Shown piece by piece: positions 1-6,087 of a stretch of 10,087 nt of DNA. The notes beneath the pieces were generated by a model. That model had not been told where the DNA came from and did not search any database. It saw only the letters and a program-made list of their open reading frames with translations. Every line of letters begins with the position of its first letter. Positions within the stretch are counted from its first letter, which is position 1. Position numbers and translations under genes: made by a program. Source of the DNA: Neisseria lactamica NS19 (GTDB lineage Bacteria; Pseudomonadota; Gammaproteobacteria; Burkholderiales; Neisseriaceae); NCBI GenBank assembly GCA_000193795.2, contig AEPI01000108.1:1-10087 (forward strand), in the 5' to 3' direction.

Positions 1-47
1 ATTCCATTATACAATATTTTTTAAATTTTTACTCGACTTCGGCTTTT
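1..47. other. AT-rich flank without a recognisable gene
   Basis: AT-rich intergenic DNA up to the left edge of the Correia element. I see no coding frame, clear promoter or hairpin here. It is probably the downstream flank of a gene outside the window. Confidence 0.5.
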
Positions 48-202
48 TATAGTGGATTAACAAAAATCAGGACAAGGCAACGAAGCCGCAGACAGTACAA
101 ATAGTACGGAACCGATTCACTTGGTGCTTCAGCACCTTAGAGAATCGTTCTCTTTGAGCTAAGGCGAGGCAACGCAGTACTGGTTTTTGTTAATCCACTA
201 TA
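48..202. repeat. Correia repeat enclosed element (CREE/NEMIS), full-length form
   Basis: A 155-base element bounded by 26-base terminal inverted repeats (48-73 and 177-202) that match at 24 of 26 positions. Both ends begin TATAGTGGATTAAC when read inwards and carry the outer TA pair typical of the family's TA target. The length is that of the full-length class (about 155 bases) rather than the roughly 105-base class with an internal deletion. The interior has a perfect small hairpin, GGTGCTTCAGCACC. Known of the family: these non-autonomous, MITE-like elements occur in tens to hundreds of copies in Neisseria genomes. Full-length copies are reported to bind IHF, transcribed copies can be cut by RNase III, and some ends supply outward promoters. 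I could not pick out a convincing IHF consensus by eye. The right end lies 133 bases before the exporter start. Confidence 0.95.
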
Positions 203-261
203 TCGTTCCTGCCTGTCCGGCTTTGCCCCGTGGCTTTTGTTGCCGCCTGTTTGTGCCGGTG

Positions 262-270
262 TGCTAAAAT
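262..270 (+). promoter_or_regulatory. Candidate extended -10 promoter of the MFS exporter
   Basis: TGCTAAAAT fits the extended -10 pattern TGnTATAAT with one mismatch in the hexamer. No -35 box is visible at 16-18 bases upstream. The start of transcription would be near 277, giving a leader of about 59 bases before the ATG at 336. Inferred by eye only. Confidence 0.35.
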
Positions 271-295
271 TTTCCGTTTCCGCGTATTGTGTTTT

Positions 296-316
296 CCGCC
301 GCCGGGCGGTTTGTTT
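296..316 (+). promoter_or_regulatory. Small GC hairpin with T-rich tail in the exporter leader
   Basis: CCGCC and GGCGG form a perfect 5-bp stem around a GCCG loop (296-309), followed by TTTGTTT. It resembles a weak intrinsic terminator lying between the candidate promoter and the start codon. It could attenuate transcription or be chance in GC-rich DNA. Confidence 0.25.
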
Positions 317-335
317 GCGAATCGGACGAGAATTT

Positions 336-1568
336 ATGCCTTCTGCCCATTATCCTGAGATGAACGAAAAACTGATGGCGGTCCTGATGGCGATGCTGGT
401 CGCGCTGATGCCGTTTTCCATCGATGCCTACCTGCCGGCGATTCCCGAAATGGCGCAATCGCTGGGTGCGGATGTCCACCGTATTGAGCAGAGCCTGAGT
501 TTGTTTATGTTCGGCACGGCGTTCGGACAGGTAGTCGGCGGTTCGGTGTCCGACATCAAAGGGCGCAAACCCGTCGCCCTGACCGGTCTGATTGTATATT
601 GCCTTGCCGTTGCCGCCATCACATTTGCCTCAAGTGCCGAACAGCTCCTCAATCTACGCATCGTGCAGGCATTCGGCGCGGGTATGACCGTCGTCATCGT
701 CGGCGCAATGGTGCGCGATTATTATTCCGGACGAAAAGCCGCGCAGATGTTCGCCCTCATCGGCATCATTCTGATGGTTGTGCCGCTTGTCGCACCCATG
801 GTCGGCGCGGGATTGCAGGACTTGGGCGGCTGGCGGGCGATTTTCGTTTTTCTGGCGGCTTATTCGCTGGTGTTGTTCGGTTTGGTGCAATATTTCCTGC
901 CCAAGCCCGCCGCCGGCGGCAAAATCGGCAGGGACGTGTTCGGACTGGCGGCGGGGCGGTTCAAACGTGTGTTGAAAACACGCGCCGCTATGGGTTATCT
1001 GTTTTTCCAAGCATTCAGTTTCGGCTCGATGTTTGCTTTTTTGACCGAATCGTCCTTCGTGTACCAACAGCTTTACCGCGTTACGCCGCACCAATACGCT
1101 TGGGCGTTCGCGCTCAACATCATCACGATGATGTTTTTCAACCGTATTACCGCGTGGCGGCTCAAAACCGGCGCGCATCCGCAAAGCATCCTGCTGTGGG
1201 GGATCGTCGTCCAGTTTGCCGCCAACCTGTCCCAACTCGCCGCCGTGCTGTTTTGGGGGCTGCCGCCGTTTTGGCTGCTGGTTGCGTGCGTGATGTTTTC
1301 GGTCGGCACGCAGGGCTTGGTCGGCGCGAACACGCAGGCGTGCTTTATGTCTTATTTTAAGGAGGAGGGCGGCAGTGCAAATGCCGTGTTGGGCGTGTTC
1401 CAATCCTTAATCGGCGCGGGGGTGGGTATGGCGGCGACCTTCTTGCACGACGGTTCGGCAACTGTGATGGCGGCAACCATGACCGCGTCCACCTCTTGCG
1501 GCATTGCGCTTCTGTGGCTCTGCTCGCATCGTGCGTGGAAAGAAAACGGACAAAGCGAATACCTTTAA
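336..1568 (+). CDS. bcr: MFS drug exporter of the Bcr/CflA type
   Basis: A predicted inner-membrane proton-driven exporter of the major facilitator superfamily, 410 residues, the usual size for Bcr/CflA proteins. The chain is almost continuous hydrophobic segments, consistent with twelve membrane helices. The first helix (about 13-29) leads into DAYLPAIPEMA (30-40), typical of this subfamily. Motif A, GGSVSDIKGRKP, is at 68-79 in the loop between helices 2 and 3. A motif C-like stretch, VPLVAPMVGAG, is at 149-159 in helix 5, followed by the GGWRAIF segment. The ATG at 336 was chosen because GGACGAG lies 5 bases before it and the N-terminus then has normal length; the frame is open back to a TTG at 237, but that would add 33 unlike residues. 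ATG 360 is a second option. The substrate cannot be read from sequence. The gene is closed off downstream by its own terminator, so it is probably a single-gene unit. Confidence 0.85.
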   Translation: MPSAHYPEMNEKLMAVLMAMLVALMPFSIDAYLPAIPEMAQSLGADVHRIEQSLSLFMFGTAFGQVVGGSVSDIKGRKPVALTGLIVYCLAVAAITFASSAEQLLNLRIVQAFGAGMTVVIVGAMVRDYYSGRKAAQMFALIGIILMVVPLVAPMVGAGLQDLGGWRAIFVFLAAYSLVLFGLVQYFLPKPAAGGKIGRDVFGLAAGRFKRVLKTRAAMGYLFFQAFSFGSMFAFLTESSFVYQQLYRVTPHQYAWAFALNIITMMFFNRITAWRLKTGAHPQSILLWGIVVQFAANLSQLAAVLFWGLPPFWLLVACVMFSVGTQGLVGANTQACFMSYFKEEGGSANAVLGVFQSLIGAGVGMAATFLHDGSATVMAATMTASTSCGIALLWLCSHRAWKENGQSEYL

Positions 1569-1572
1569 CGGA

Positions 1573-1605
1573 AAATGCCGTCTGAAACCGCTTCAGACGG
1601 CATTT
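1573..1605 (+). terminator. Inverted DNA uptake sequence pair acting as terminator
   Basis: ATGCCGTCTGAA (1575-1586) and its complement TTCAGACGGCAT (1592-1603) form a 12-bp stem, 14 bp with flanking A-T pairs, around a 5-base loop. It starts 4 bases after the exporter stop. Inverted uptake-sequence pairs commonly serve as terminators in Neisseria. The T tract is short (three T's), so termination may be incomplete. Confidence 0.8.
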
Positions 1606-1607
1606 GA

Positions 1608-1616
1608 TGTTAGAAT
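1608..1616 (+). promoter_or_regulatory. Candidate extended -10 promoter of the pheA cluster
   Basis: TGTTAGAAT matches TGnTATAAT with one mismatch, directly after the uptake-sequence hairpin and 29 bases before the pheA ATG. No -35 box is seen at a suitable distance. Predicted transcript start is near 1623. There is no Phe-rich leader peptide or attenuator in the short leader. Confidence 0.4.
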
Positions 1617-1645
1617 GCACGGCAAACTACCGTTCAGGCGAAATT

Positions 1646-2734
1646 ATGTCCCAAACTATCGACGAACTCCTCCTTCCCCACCGCAACGCCATCGACAGCA
1701 TCGATGCGGAAATCCTGCGCCTGCTCAACGAACGCGCGCAACACGCACACGCCATCGGCGAACTGAAAGGCACGGGCGCGGTGTACCGCCCGGAGCGCGA
1801 GGTTGCCGTGTTGCGCCGCATTCAGGATTTGAACAAAGGCCCGCTGCCCGACGAATCCGTCGCCCGCCTGTTCAGGGAGGTGATGAGCGAGTGCCTCGCC
1901 GTCGAACGTCCGCTGACCATCGCCTATCTGGGGCCGCAGGGCACGTTTACCCAACAGGCGGCAATCAAGCATTTCGGACACGCCGCCCGCACGATGGCGT
2001 GTCCGACCATAGACGACTGCTTCAAACAGGTTGAAACGCGTCAGGCGGATTATCTGGTCGCCCCCGTGGAAAATTCGACCGAAGGCTCGGTCGGCCGCAC
2101 GTTGGACCTGCTTGCCGTTACCGCGTTGCAGGCCTGCGGCGAAGTCGTCTTACGCATACACCACAACCTTCTGCGTAAAAACAGCAGCAGTACCGAAGGC
2201 ATCACCAAAGTATTTTCGCACGCACAGGCGTTGGCGCAGTGCAACGATTGGCTGGGCAGACACCTTCCCAACGCCGAGAGGGTGGCGGTCTCCAGCAATG
2301 CCGAAGCCGCGCGGCTGGTTGCCGAATCGGAAGACGGTACGGTTGCCGCCATCGCCGGACGCACGGCGGCGGAAATCTACGGACTCAGCCCCGTTGCCGA
2401 GTGCATTGAGGATGAGACGAACAACACCACGCGTTTCCTGGTTATGGGTCATCATGAAACCGGTGCCGGCGGCAGCGACAAAACCTCGTTGGTCGTTTCC
2501 GCACCCAACCGGGCAGGCGCGGTTGCCTCGCTGCTGCAGCCTTTGACCGAATCAGGCATTTCTATGACCAAATTTGAAAGCCGCCCGAGCAAATCCGTTT
2601 TGTGGGAATACCTGTTCTTTATCGATATCGAGGGACACCGGACGGATGACAAGGTTCAGACGGCATTAAAACAGTTGGGCGGGCGCGCTTCGTTCGTCAA
2701 AATCATCGGTTCGTATCCGACTGCCGTTTTGTAG
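1646..2734 (+). CDS. pheA: Bifunctional chorismate mutase / prephenate dehydratase
   Basis: Converts chorismate to prephenate and then to phenylpyruvate, the committed steps of phenylalanine synthesis, in the cytoplasm. The 362 residues carry three domains in order. An AroQ-type chorismate mutase spans about 5-90, with RNAIDSIDAEILRLLNER and the YRPERE segment near 47-52. Prephenate dehydratase spans about 91-270, opening with IAYLGPQGTFT and containing VENSTEGSVGRT (141-152) and the conserved TRF motif (262-264). An ACT regulatory domain spans about 278-358, with NRAGA (288-292) and ESRP (311-314), the usual phenylalanine-binding region, so feedback inhibition by phenylalanine is expected. 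ATG 1646 follows AGGCG at 7-base spacing; an upstream in-frame TTG at 1604 sits in the terminator hairpin and was rejected. First gene of a same-strand cluster with recO, pdxJ and acpS. An uptake sequence is embedded in the ACT domain at 2655-2666. Confidence 0.96.
   Translation: MSQTIDELLLPHRNAIDSIDAEILRLLNERAQHAHAIGELKGTGAVYRPEREVAVLRRIQDLNKGPLPDESVARLFREVMSECLAVERPLTIAYLGPQGTFTQQAAIKHFGHAARTMACPTIDDCFKQVETRQADYLVAPVENSTEGSVGRTLDLLAVTALQACGEVVLRIHHNLLRKNSSSTEGITKVFSHAQALAQCNDWLGRHLPNAERVAVSSNAEAARLVAESEDGTVAAIAGRTAAEIYGLSPVAECIEDETNNTTRFLVMGHHETGAGGSDKTSLVVSAPNRAGAVASLLQPLTESGISMTKFESRPSKSVLWEYLFFIDIEGHRTDDKVQTALKQLGGRASFVKIIGSYPTAVL
2655..2666 (-). repeat. DNA uptake sequence inside pheA
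   Basis: Perfect AT-type 12-mer in complement orientation (TTCAGACGGCAT). It is read in frame as part of V337-Q-T-A-L341 of PheA. Confidence 0.95.
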
Positions 2735-2745
2735 TTGCGGCAGCG

Positions 2746-2757
2746 TTCAGACGGCAT
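2746..2757 (-). repeat. DNA uptake sequence between pheA and recO
   Basis: Perfect AT-type 12-mer, unpaired, filling much of the 36-base gap between the pheA stop and the recO ATG. Confidence 0.95.
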
Positions 2758-2770
2758 TTCCACAACGATT

Positions 2771-3562
2771 ATGTCCGAATACCGAGTCAACCACGAACCC
2801 GTTTTTATGCTGGCATCTTCGCCTTGGCGCGAAAGCAGCCTGTGGGTTGAAGCATTCAGCCGCCGTTACGGGCGTGTGGCTTTGCTGGCGCGGAGCGCGC
2901 GCAAACGGCAGAGCGAGCTGCGCGGCGTATTGGTGCCGTTCGTCCCCGTCAGCGTGTCGTGGTACGGCAGTCAGGAACTCAAAACCCTTCACCGCGCCGA
3001 ATGGGTCGGCGGTTGGCGGCAGCCTCAGGGCAGGGCGTTGTTTGGCGGATTGTATGTGAACGAGCTGGTTTTGAAACTGACCGCCCGCGAAGATCCGATG
3101 CCCGAGTTATACGACGCATTGGCGGAAGTCATGGAGGCAGTCTGCTGCAAAGCCGCTTATATCGGCGACTTGCGCCGTTTTGAGTGGCGGCTGCTGAACC
3201 TGTTGGGCGTTGCCCCCGATTTGAACCGCGACGGGGACGGCGGAACGATTGCGGCAGGCGGCACATACCTTGTCCGCCCGGAAACAGCCGTCTTCCCCGT
3301 CGGAAAAGGATTTGCCGTACCGCCGCACGCCGCCGGCGTTGCCGCCCCGGGGCAGAGCCTGATTGATTTGCGGGCGGGCAGCTTCGGCAGCGGGCAAAGC
3401 CTTCAGGACGCATTGAAAATCACACGGCTTTTTATCCGCCACCTGTTGCCCGAGGGGCTGAAATCGCGGCAGGTATTGGAACAGATACGGCAGTTTGACC
3501 GCAAAGAAACCGCCCGGGAAACCGTCCCGACTTCGGACGGCACGGCTTCAAATGCCGTCTGA
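2771..3562 (+). CDS. recO: DNA repair protein RecO
   Basis: Mediator of the RecFOR pathway: it helps RecA load on SSB-coated single-stranded DNA in gap repair and recombination. Length 263 residues, a little above the E. coli protein (242). An N-terminal OB-fold region (about 5-80) contains SSPWRESSLWVEAFSRRYGR and KTLHRAEWV (71-79), which align by eye with the E. coli sequence. FGGLYVNEL (91-99) begins the helical domain. The C-terminal LFIRHLLPEGLKSRQVL (220-236) is characteristic. A low-complexity tail from about 244 is extra. ATG 2771 fits the family N-terminus but lacks a good ribosome binding site; an in-frame TTG at 2735 directly abuts the pheA stop and seems less likely. In Neisseria RecO also matters for pilin antigenic variation. 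Its last codons and stop are formed by an uptake sequence (3552-3563). pdxJ follows after 23 bases. Confidence 0.93.
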   Translation: MSEYRVNHEPVFMLASSPWRESSLWVEAFSRRYGRVALLARSARKRQSELRGVLVPFVPVSVSWYGSQELKTLHRAEWVGGWRQPQGRALFGGLYVNELVLKLTAREDPMPELYDALAEVMEAVCCKAAYIGDLRRFEWRLLNLLGVAPDLNRDGDGGTIAAGGTYLVRPETAVFPVGKGFAVPPHAAGVAAPGQSLIDLRAGSFGSGQSLQDALKITRLFIRHLLPEGLKSRQVLEQIRQFDRKETARETVPTSDGTASNAV

Positions 3563-3564
3563 AG
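3531..3564 (+). repeat. Uptake sequence forming the recO stop, with a decayed inverted partner
   Basis: Perfect ATGCCGTCTGAA at 3552-3563 supplies the recO codons for Asn-Ala-Val and the TGA stop (3560-3562). CTTCGGACGGCA at 3531-3542 is its inverted partner with one change, which pairs as G-U in RNA. Together they give a 12-bp stem with a 10-base loop lying inside recO. No T tract follows, so termination is doubtful and pdxJ is probably co-transcribed. Confidence 0.8.
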
Positions 3565-3585
3565 GCAGAAATAAAAGGAAAGATT

Positions 3586-4314
3586 ATGCTTTTAGGTGTC
3601 AACATCGACCACATCGCCACCGTCCGCAACGCGCGCGGCACGACTTATCCCAGCCCCGTGGAGGCGGCACTGGTTGCCGAAACGCACGGTGCGGACCTGA
3701 TTACCATGCACCTGCGCGAAGACCGCCGCCATATCAAAGACGCGGACGTGTTCGCCGTCAAAAATGCCATCCGCACGCGCCTGAACCTTGAAATGGCACT
3801 GACCGAAGAAATGTTGGAAAACGCACTCAAAGTCATGCCGCAAGACGTGTGCATCGTGCCTGAAAAACGTCAGGAAATCACGACCGAAGGCGGTTTGGAC
3901 GTATTGGCGCAACAAGAAAAAATCGCCGGGTTCACCAAAATCCTGACCGACGCGGGCATCCGCGTTTCGCTCTTTATCGATGCCGACGACAGGCAAATCC
4001 AAGCCGCCCATGATGTCGGCGCGCCCGTTATCGAGCTGCACACCGGCGCATACGCCGACGCGCACAACCGCGCCGAACAAATCCGGCAGTTCGAGCGCAT
4101 CCAAAACGGCGCGCATTTCGCCGGCGATTTGGGCTTGGTCGTCAACGCCGGACACGGTCTGACCATACACAACGTTACCCCCGTCGCACAAATCCTCGCC
4201 ATCCGCGAGCTGAACATCGGACATTCGTTGATTTCGCAGGCACTTTTCCTCGGATTGCCCGAGGCCGTGCGCCAGATGAAAGAAACCATGTTCCGTGCAA
4301 GAATGCTGCCGTAA
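3586..4314 (+). CDS. pdxJ: Pyridoxine 5'-phosphate synthase PdxJ
   Basis: Closes the ring of vitamin B6: it condenses 3-amino-2-oxopropyl phosphate (1-amino-acetone-3-phosphate) with 1-deoxy-D-xylulose 5-phosphate to give pyridoxine 5'-phosphate in the cytoplasm. The 242 residues match the usual length (E. coli 243) and form one TIM barrel. Active-site residues known in E. coli line up with a constant offset of three: N6, D8 and H9 in GVNIDHIATVR, R17, H42 and R44 in TMHLREDRRH, H49, E69, and H190 in NAGHGLTIHN. The ATG at 3586 is preceded by AAAGGAAAG, a strong ribosome binding site. It lies 23 bases after recO and 49 bases before acpS. The recO-pdxJ-acpS order is also known from other proteobacteria such as E. 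coli, which supports the calls. Confidence 0.97.
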   Translation: MLLGVNIDHIATVRNARGTTYPSPVEAALVAETHGADLITMHLREDRRHIKDADVFAVKNAIRTRLNLEMALTEEMLENALKVMPQDVCIVPEKRQEITTEGGLDVLAQQEKIAGFTKILTDAGIRVSLFIDADDRQIQAAHDVGAPVIELHTGAYADAHNRAEQIRQFERIQNGAHFAGDLGLVVNAGHGLTIHNVTPVAQILAIRELNIGHSLISQALFLGLPEAVRQMKETMFRARMLP

Positions 4315-4329
4315 GGGCAGGCAAACCGT

Positions 4330-4341
4330 TTCAGACGGCAT
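4330..4341 (-). repeat. DNA uptake sequence between pdxJ and acpS
   Basis: Perfect AT-type 12-mer (TTCAGACGGCAT), unpaired, in the 49-base gap between pdxJ and acpS and just before the acpS ribosome binding site. Confidence 0.95.
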
Positions 4342-4363
4342 TTCACGACAAAGGAGCGCAAAT

Positions 4364-4741
4364 ATGATTTACGGCGTAGGCACAGACATCGTTTCCCTCA
4401 AGCGCATCATCCGCTTAAACAAAAAATTCGGACAGGCGTTTGCCGAACGCATCCTTACTCCGGAAGAGCTGCTTGAATTTCCGCAGGCGGGCAAGCCCGT
4501 CAACTATCTTGCCAAACGCTTTGCCGCCAAAGAAGCCTTTGCCAAAGCCGTCGGTACGGGCATACGCGGCGCGGTTTCCTTCCGCAACATCGGCATCGGG
4601 CACGACGCATTGGGCAAACCCGAATTTTTCTATGCCCCCGCCCTGTCCAAATGGCTGGAGGAACAAGGCATACACCGCGTTAATTTAAGTATGGCGGATG
4701 AAGGCGATACGGTATTGGCGTTTGCCGTTGCCGAAAAATAA
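4364..4741 (+). CDS. acpS: Holo-[acyl-carrier-protein] synthase AcpS
   Basis: Transfers the 4'-phosphopantetheine arm from coenzyme A to a serine of apo-acyl carrier protein, making the carrier active for fatty acid synthesis. The 125 residues match the short AcpS class (E. coli 126), which works as a trimer. GVGTDIV (4-10) carries the magnesium ligand D8, and KRFAAKEAFAKAVGTG (51-66) carries the second ligand E57 and the CoA-binding segment. The C-terminal NLSMADEGDTVLAFAVAE is the final strand pair. ATG 4364 follows AAAGGAG, a near-ideal ribosome binding site, at 7-base spacing; upstream in-frame codons overlap pdxJ and were rejected. It is last in the pheA-recO-pdxJ-acpS cluster and is followed after 14 bases by an intrinsic terminator. 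Confidence 0.96.
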   Translation: MIYGVGTDIVSLKRIIRLNKKFGQAFAERILTPEELLEFPQAGKPVNYLAKRFAAKEAFAKAVGTGIRGAVSFRNIGIGHDALGKPEFFYAPALSKWLEEQGIHRVNLSMADEGDTVLAFAVAEK

Positions 4742-4755
4742 GGCGGCAGCCGACG

Positions 4756-4783
4756 GGCCGGATTGACCGTTCCGGCCTTTTCT
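4756..4783 (+). terminator. Intrinsic terminator after acpS
   Basis: GGCCGGA (4756-4762) and TCCGGCC (4771-4777) form a perfect 7-bp GC-rich stem with an 8-base loop, followed by TTTTCT. It is one of the terminators in the window not built from uptake sequences and ends the pheA-acpS cluster. The next ATG in frame with the Nudix gene (4785) sits on its T tract. Confidence 0.85.
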
Positions 4784-4814
4784 AATGTTCAGAGAAACCT
4801 TTCCCATCTTTCCT

Positions 4815-5624
4815 ATGACCCGAGATACCCGCCCCCTTATCCGCGTCGTTGCCGGCATCCTGCTCAACCGGGACGGCGACTACCTGCTCAGCTCGCGCCC
4901 CGAAGGCAAACCCTATGCCGGATATTGGGAATTTGCCGGCGGCAAGGTCGAAGCGGGCGAAACCGACTTCCAAGCCCTGCAACGCGAGTTTGAAGAAGAA
5001 CTCGGCATCCGCATCCTCTCCGCCACGCCTTGGCTGACCAAAATCCATTCCTACGAACACGCGCATGTCTGCCTGAAATTCTTATGGGTCAACCCCGACC
5101 AATGGACGGGCGAACCGCAATCCCGCGAAGGGCAGGAATGGTCTTGGCAGAAGGCGGGTGATTTTACCGTTGCCCCCATGCTGCCCGCCAACGGCGCGCT
5201 TTTGCGTTCGCTGTCCGTCCCGCGCCGTTTGTACGGCAGCCTGACAACGGGTTTGCACGGTGAAAACAGTATGGGCGCGTACCGCGTCCTGCCTTTGGGT
5301 TCTGCAGAGGGAAGCGGTGCGAACGTTTTGATGGAGGCGGCGCAATGGCAGGACAGACCCGAACACGCCGGCAGCGTGTGGATGATGGTGCAGACCCGCG
5401 AACAATGGCGGCAGGCGCAGGAAAAGGGCGCGGATGTGGTCGTCTGGCGGGTTGATAATGCCGCACAAGCCGCAGCGGCGGACGAAGTGTTGAAGCACGG
5501 CGTATCCGTGCCGCTGGTCGTTGCTGCCGACGTTCAGACGGCATCGCGTTGCGGCGGGCAATGGCTGGCGGCGGGCGCACACGCCGTGTTGGCCGATGAA
5601 AAAATGGGGAACGGAAATGGCTAA
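4815..5624 (+). CDS. mutT: Nudix hydrolase (MutT-like) with a reduced ThiE-like C-terminal region
   Basis: Likely hydrolyses oxidised nucleoside triphosphates such as 8-oxo-dGTP, keeping the nucleotide pool clean. The complete Nudix box GX5EX7REUXEEXGU is at residues 43-65: G43, E49, R57-E58, E61-E62, G64. The Nudix domain covers about 8-134 and ends with PMLPANGALLRSL, as in MutT proteins fused to a thiamine-phosphate-synthase-like domain. The remaining 135 residues (GADVVVWRV, VPLVVAADVQTA, AAGAHAVLA) look like the last strands of such a TIM barrel, but shorter than the roughly 180 residues in complete fusions, and I see none of the usual substrate-binding motifs. ATG 4815 was preferred over ATG 4785, which overlaps the terminator; neither has a good ribosome binding site. 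The stop overlaps the next gene. An uptake sequence at 5533-5544 encodes V240-Q-T-A. MutT function is firm at family level; the tail's role is unknown. Confidence 0.85.
   Translation: MTRDTRPLIRVVAGILLNRDGDYLLSSRPEGKPYAGYWEFAGGKVEAGETDFQALQREFEEELGIRILSATPWLTKIHSYEHAHVCLKFLWVNPDQWTGEPQSREGQEWSWQKAGDFTVAPMLPANGALLRSLSVPRRLYGSLTTGLHGENSMGAYRVLPLGSAEGSGANVLMEAAQWQDRPEHAGSVWMMVQTREQWRQAQEKGADVVVWRVDNAAQAAAADEVLKHGVSVPLVVAADVQTASRCGGQWLAAGAHAVLADEKMGNGNG
5533..5544 (-). repeat. DNA uptake sequence inside the Nudix gene
   Basis: Perfect AT-type 12-mer in complement orientation, read in frame as V240-Q-T-A-S244 in the ThiE-like tail. Confidence 0.95.
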
Positions 5625-6039
5625 AAACCGCAAATTACTGCTTGCCGCACTGCTGCTGATTGCCTTTGCCGCCTTCAAGCTCGTTTTGTTGCAATGGTGG
5701 CAGGCGCAGCAGCCGCAAGCCGTGGCGGCGCAATGCGATTTGACCGAAGGTTGCACGCTGCCGGACGGAAGCCGCGTCCGCGCCGTCGCCGTTTCAACGA
5801 AAGAACCGTTCGATATTGATATCGAACACGCGCCCATCGGCACGGAACAGGTCAGCATCAGCTTCAGTATGAAAAATATGGATATGGGGTTCAACCGCTA
5901 TATGTTCGAGCGGCAACCGTCGGGGACTTGGCAGGCAGTACGCATCCGCCTGCCCGTCTGTGTCGAAGGCAGGCGCGATTTTACGGCGGACATTACAATC
6001 GGCAGTCGGACATTTCAGACGGCATTTACCGCCGAATAA
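5617..6039 (+). CDS. Small membrane-anchored protein with Cys/Met motifs, function unknown
   Basis: A 140-residue protein with a basic N-terminus (MAKNRK) and one hydrophobic segment (7-26), so either a signal anchor or an uncleaved signal peptide, with the rest in the periplasm. The outer part has three cysteines (C40, C46, C115), a Met-rich stretch SMKNMDMGFNRYM (84-96) and a conserved-looking LPVCVEGRRDF (112-122). From memory, similar proteins with an MDMG-N-R stretch and LPVC-GR occur in other proteobacteria as uncharacterised proteins; this was not searched. Met/Cys clusters of this kind can bind copper or form disulfides, but that is inference. ATG 5617 has GGGGA six bases before it; ATG 5596 would give a MKKWGTE extension. 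The start overlaps the Nudix stop by 8 bases, so translation is probably coupled. An uptake sequence near the end encodes F133-Q-T-A-F. Confidence 0.8.
   Translation: MAKNRKLLLAALLLIAFAAFKLVLLQWWQAQQPQAVAAQCDLTEGCTLPDGSRVRAVAVSTKEPFDIDIEHAPIGTEQVSISFSMKNMDMGFNRYMFERQPSGTWQAVRIRLPVCVEGRRDFTADITIGSRTFQTAFTAE
6014..6025 (-). repeat. DNA uptake sequence at the end of the Cys/Met protein gene
   Basis: Perfect AT-type 12-mer in complement orientation, read in frame as F133-Q-T-A-F137, four codons before the stop. Confidence 0.95.
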
Positions 6040-6087
6040 ACCTTTCAATCCGCCATTGCCGGAACATCCGTCCGGAAAGGACACGCT

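Noticed and set aside
184..204. Outward promoter at the right end of the Correia element
   Set aside because: TATATC is a possible -10, but the best -35 (TACTGG) is 15 bases away and weak; not listed as a feature, though promoters at such ends are known.
654..1403. 249-codon open frame opposite the MFS exporter
   Set aside because: Rich in His, Arg and Gln as expected for a shadow frame, and the exporter on the other strand is clear.
3592..4341. 249-codon open frame opposite pdxJ
   Set aside because: Shadow of pdxJ, whose active-site residues are all identified.
4763..4786. TTGACC and TCTAAT as a promoter for the Nudix gene
   Set aside because: The spacer is only 12 bases and TTGACC lies in the loop of the acpS terminator.
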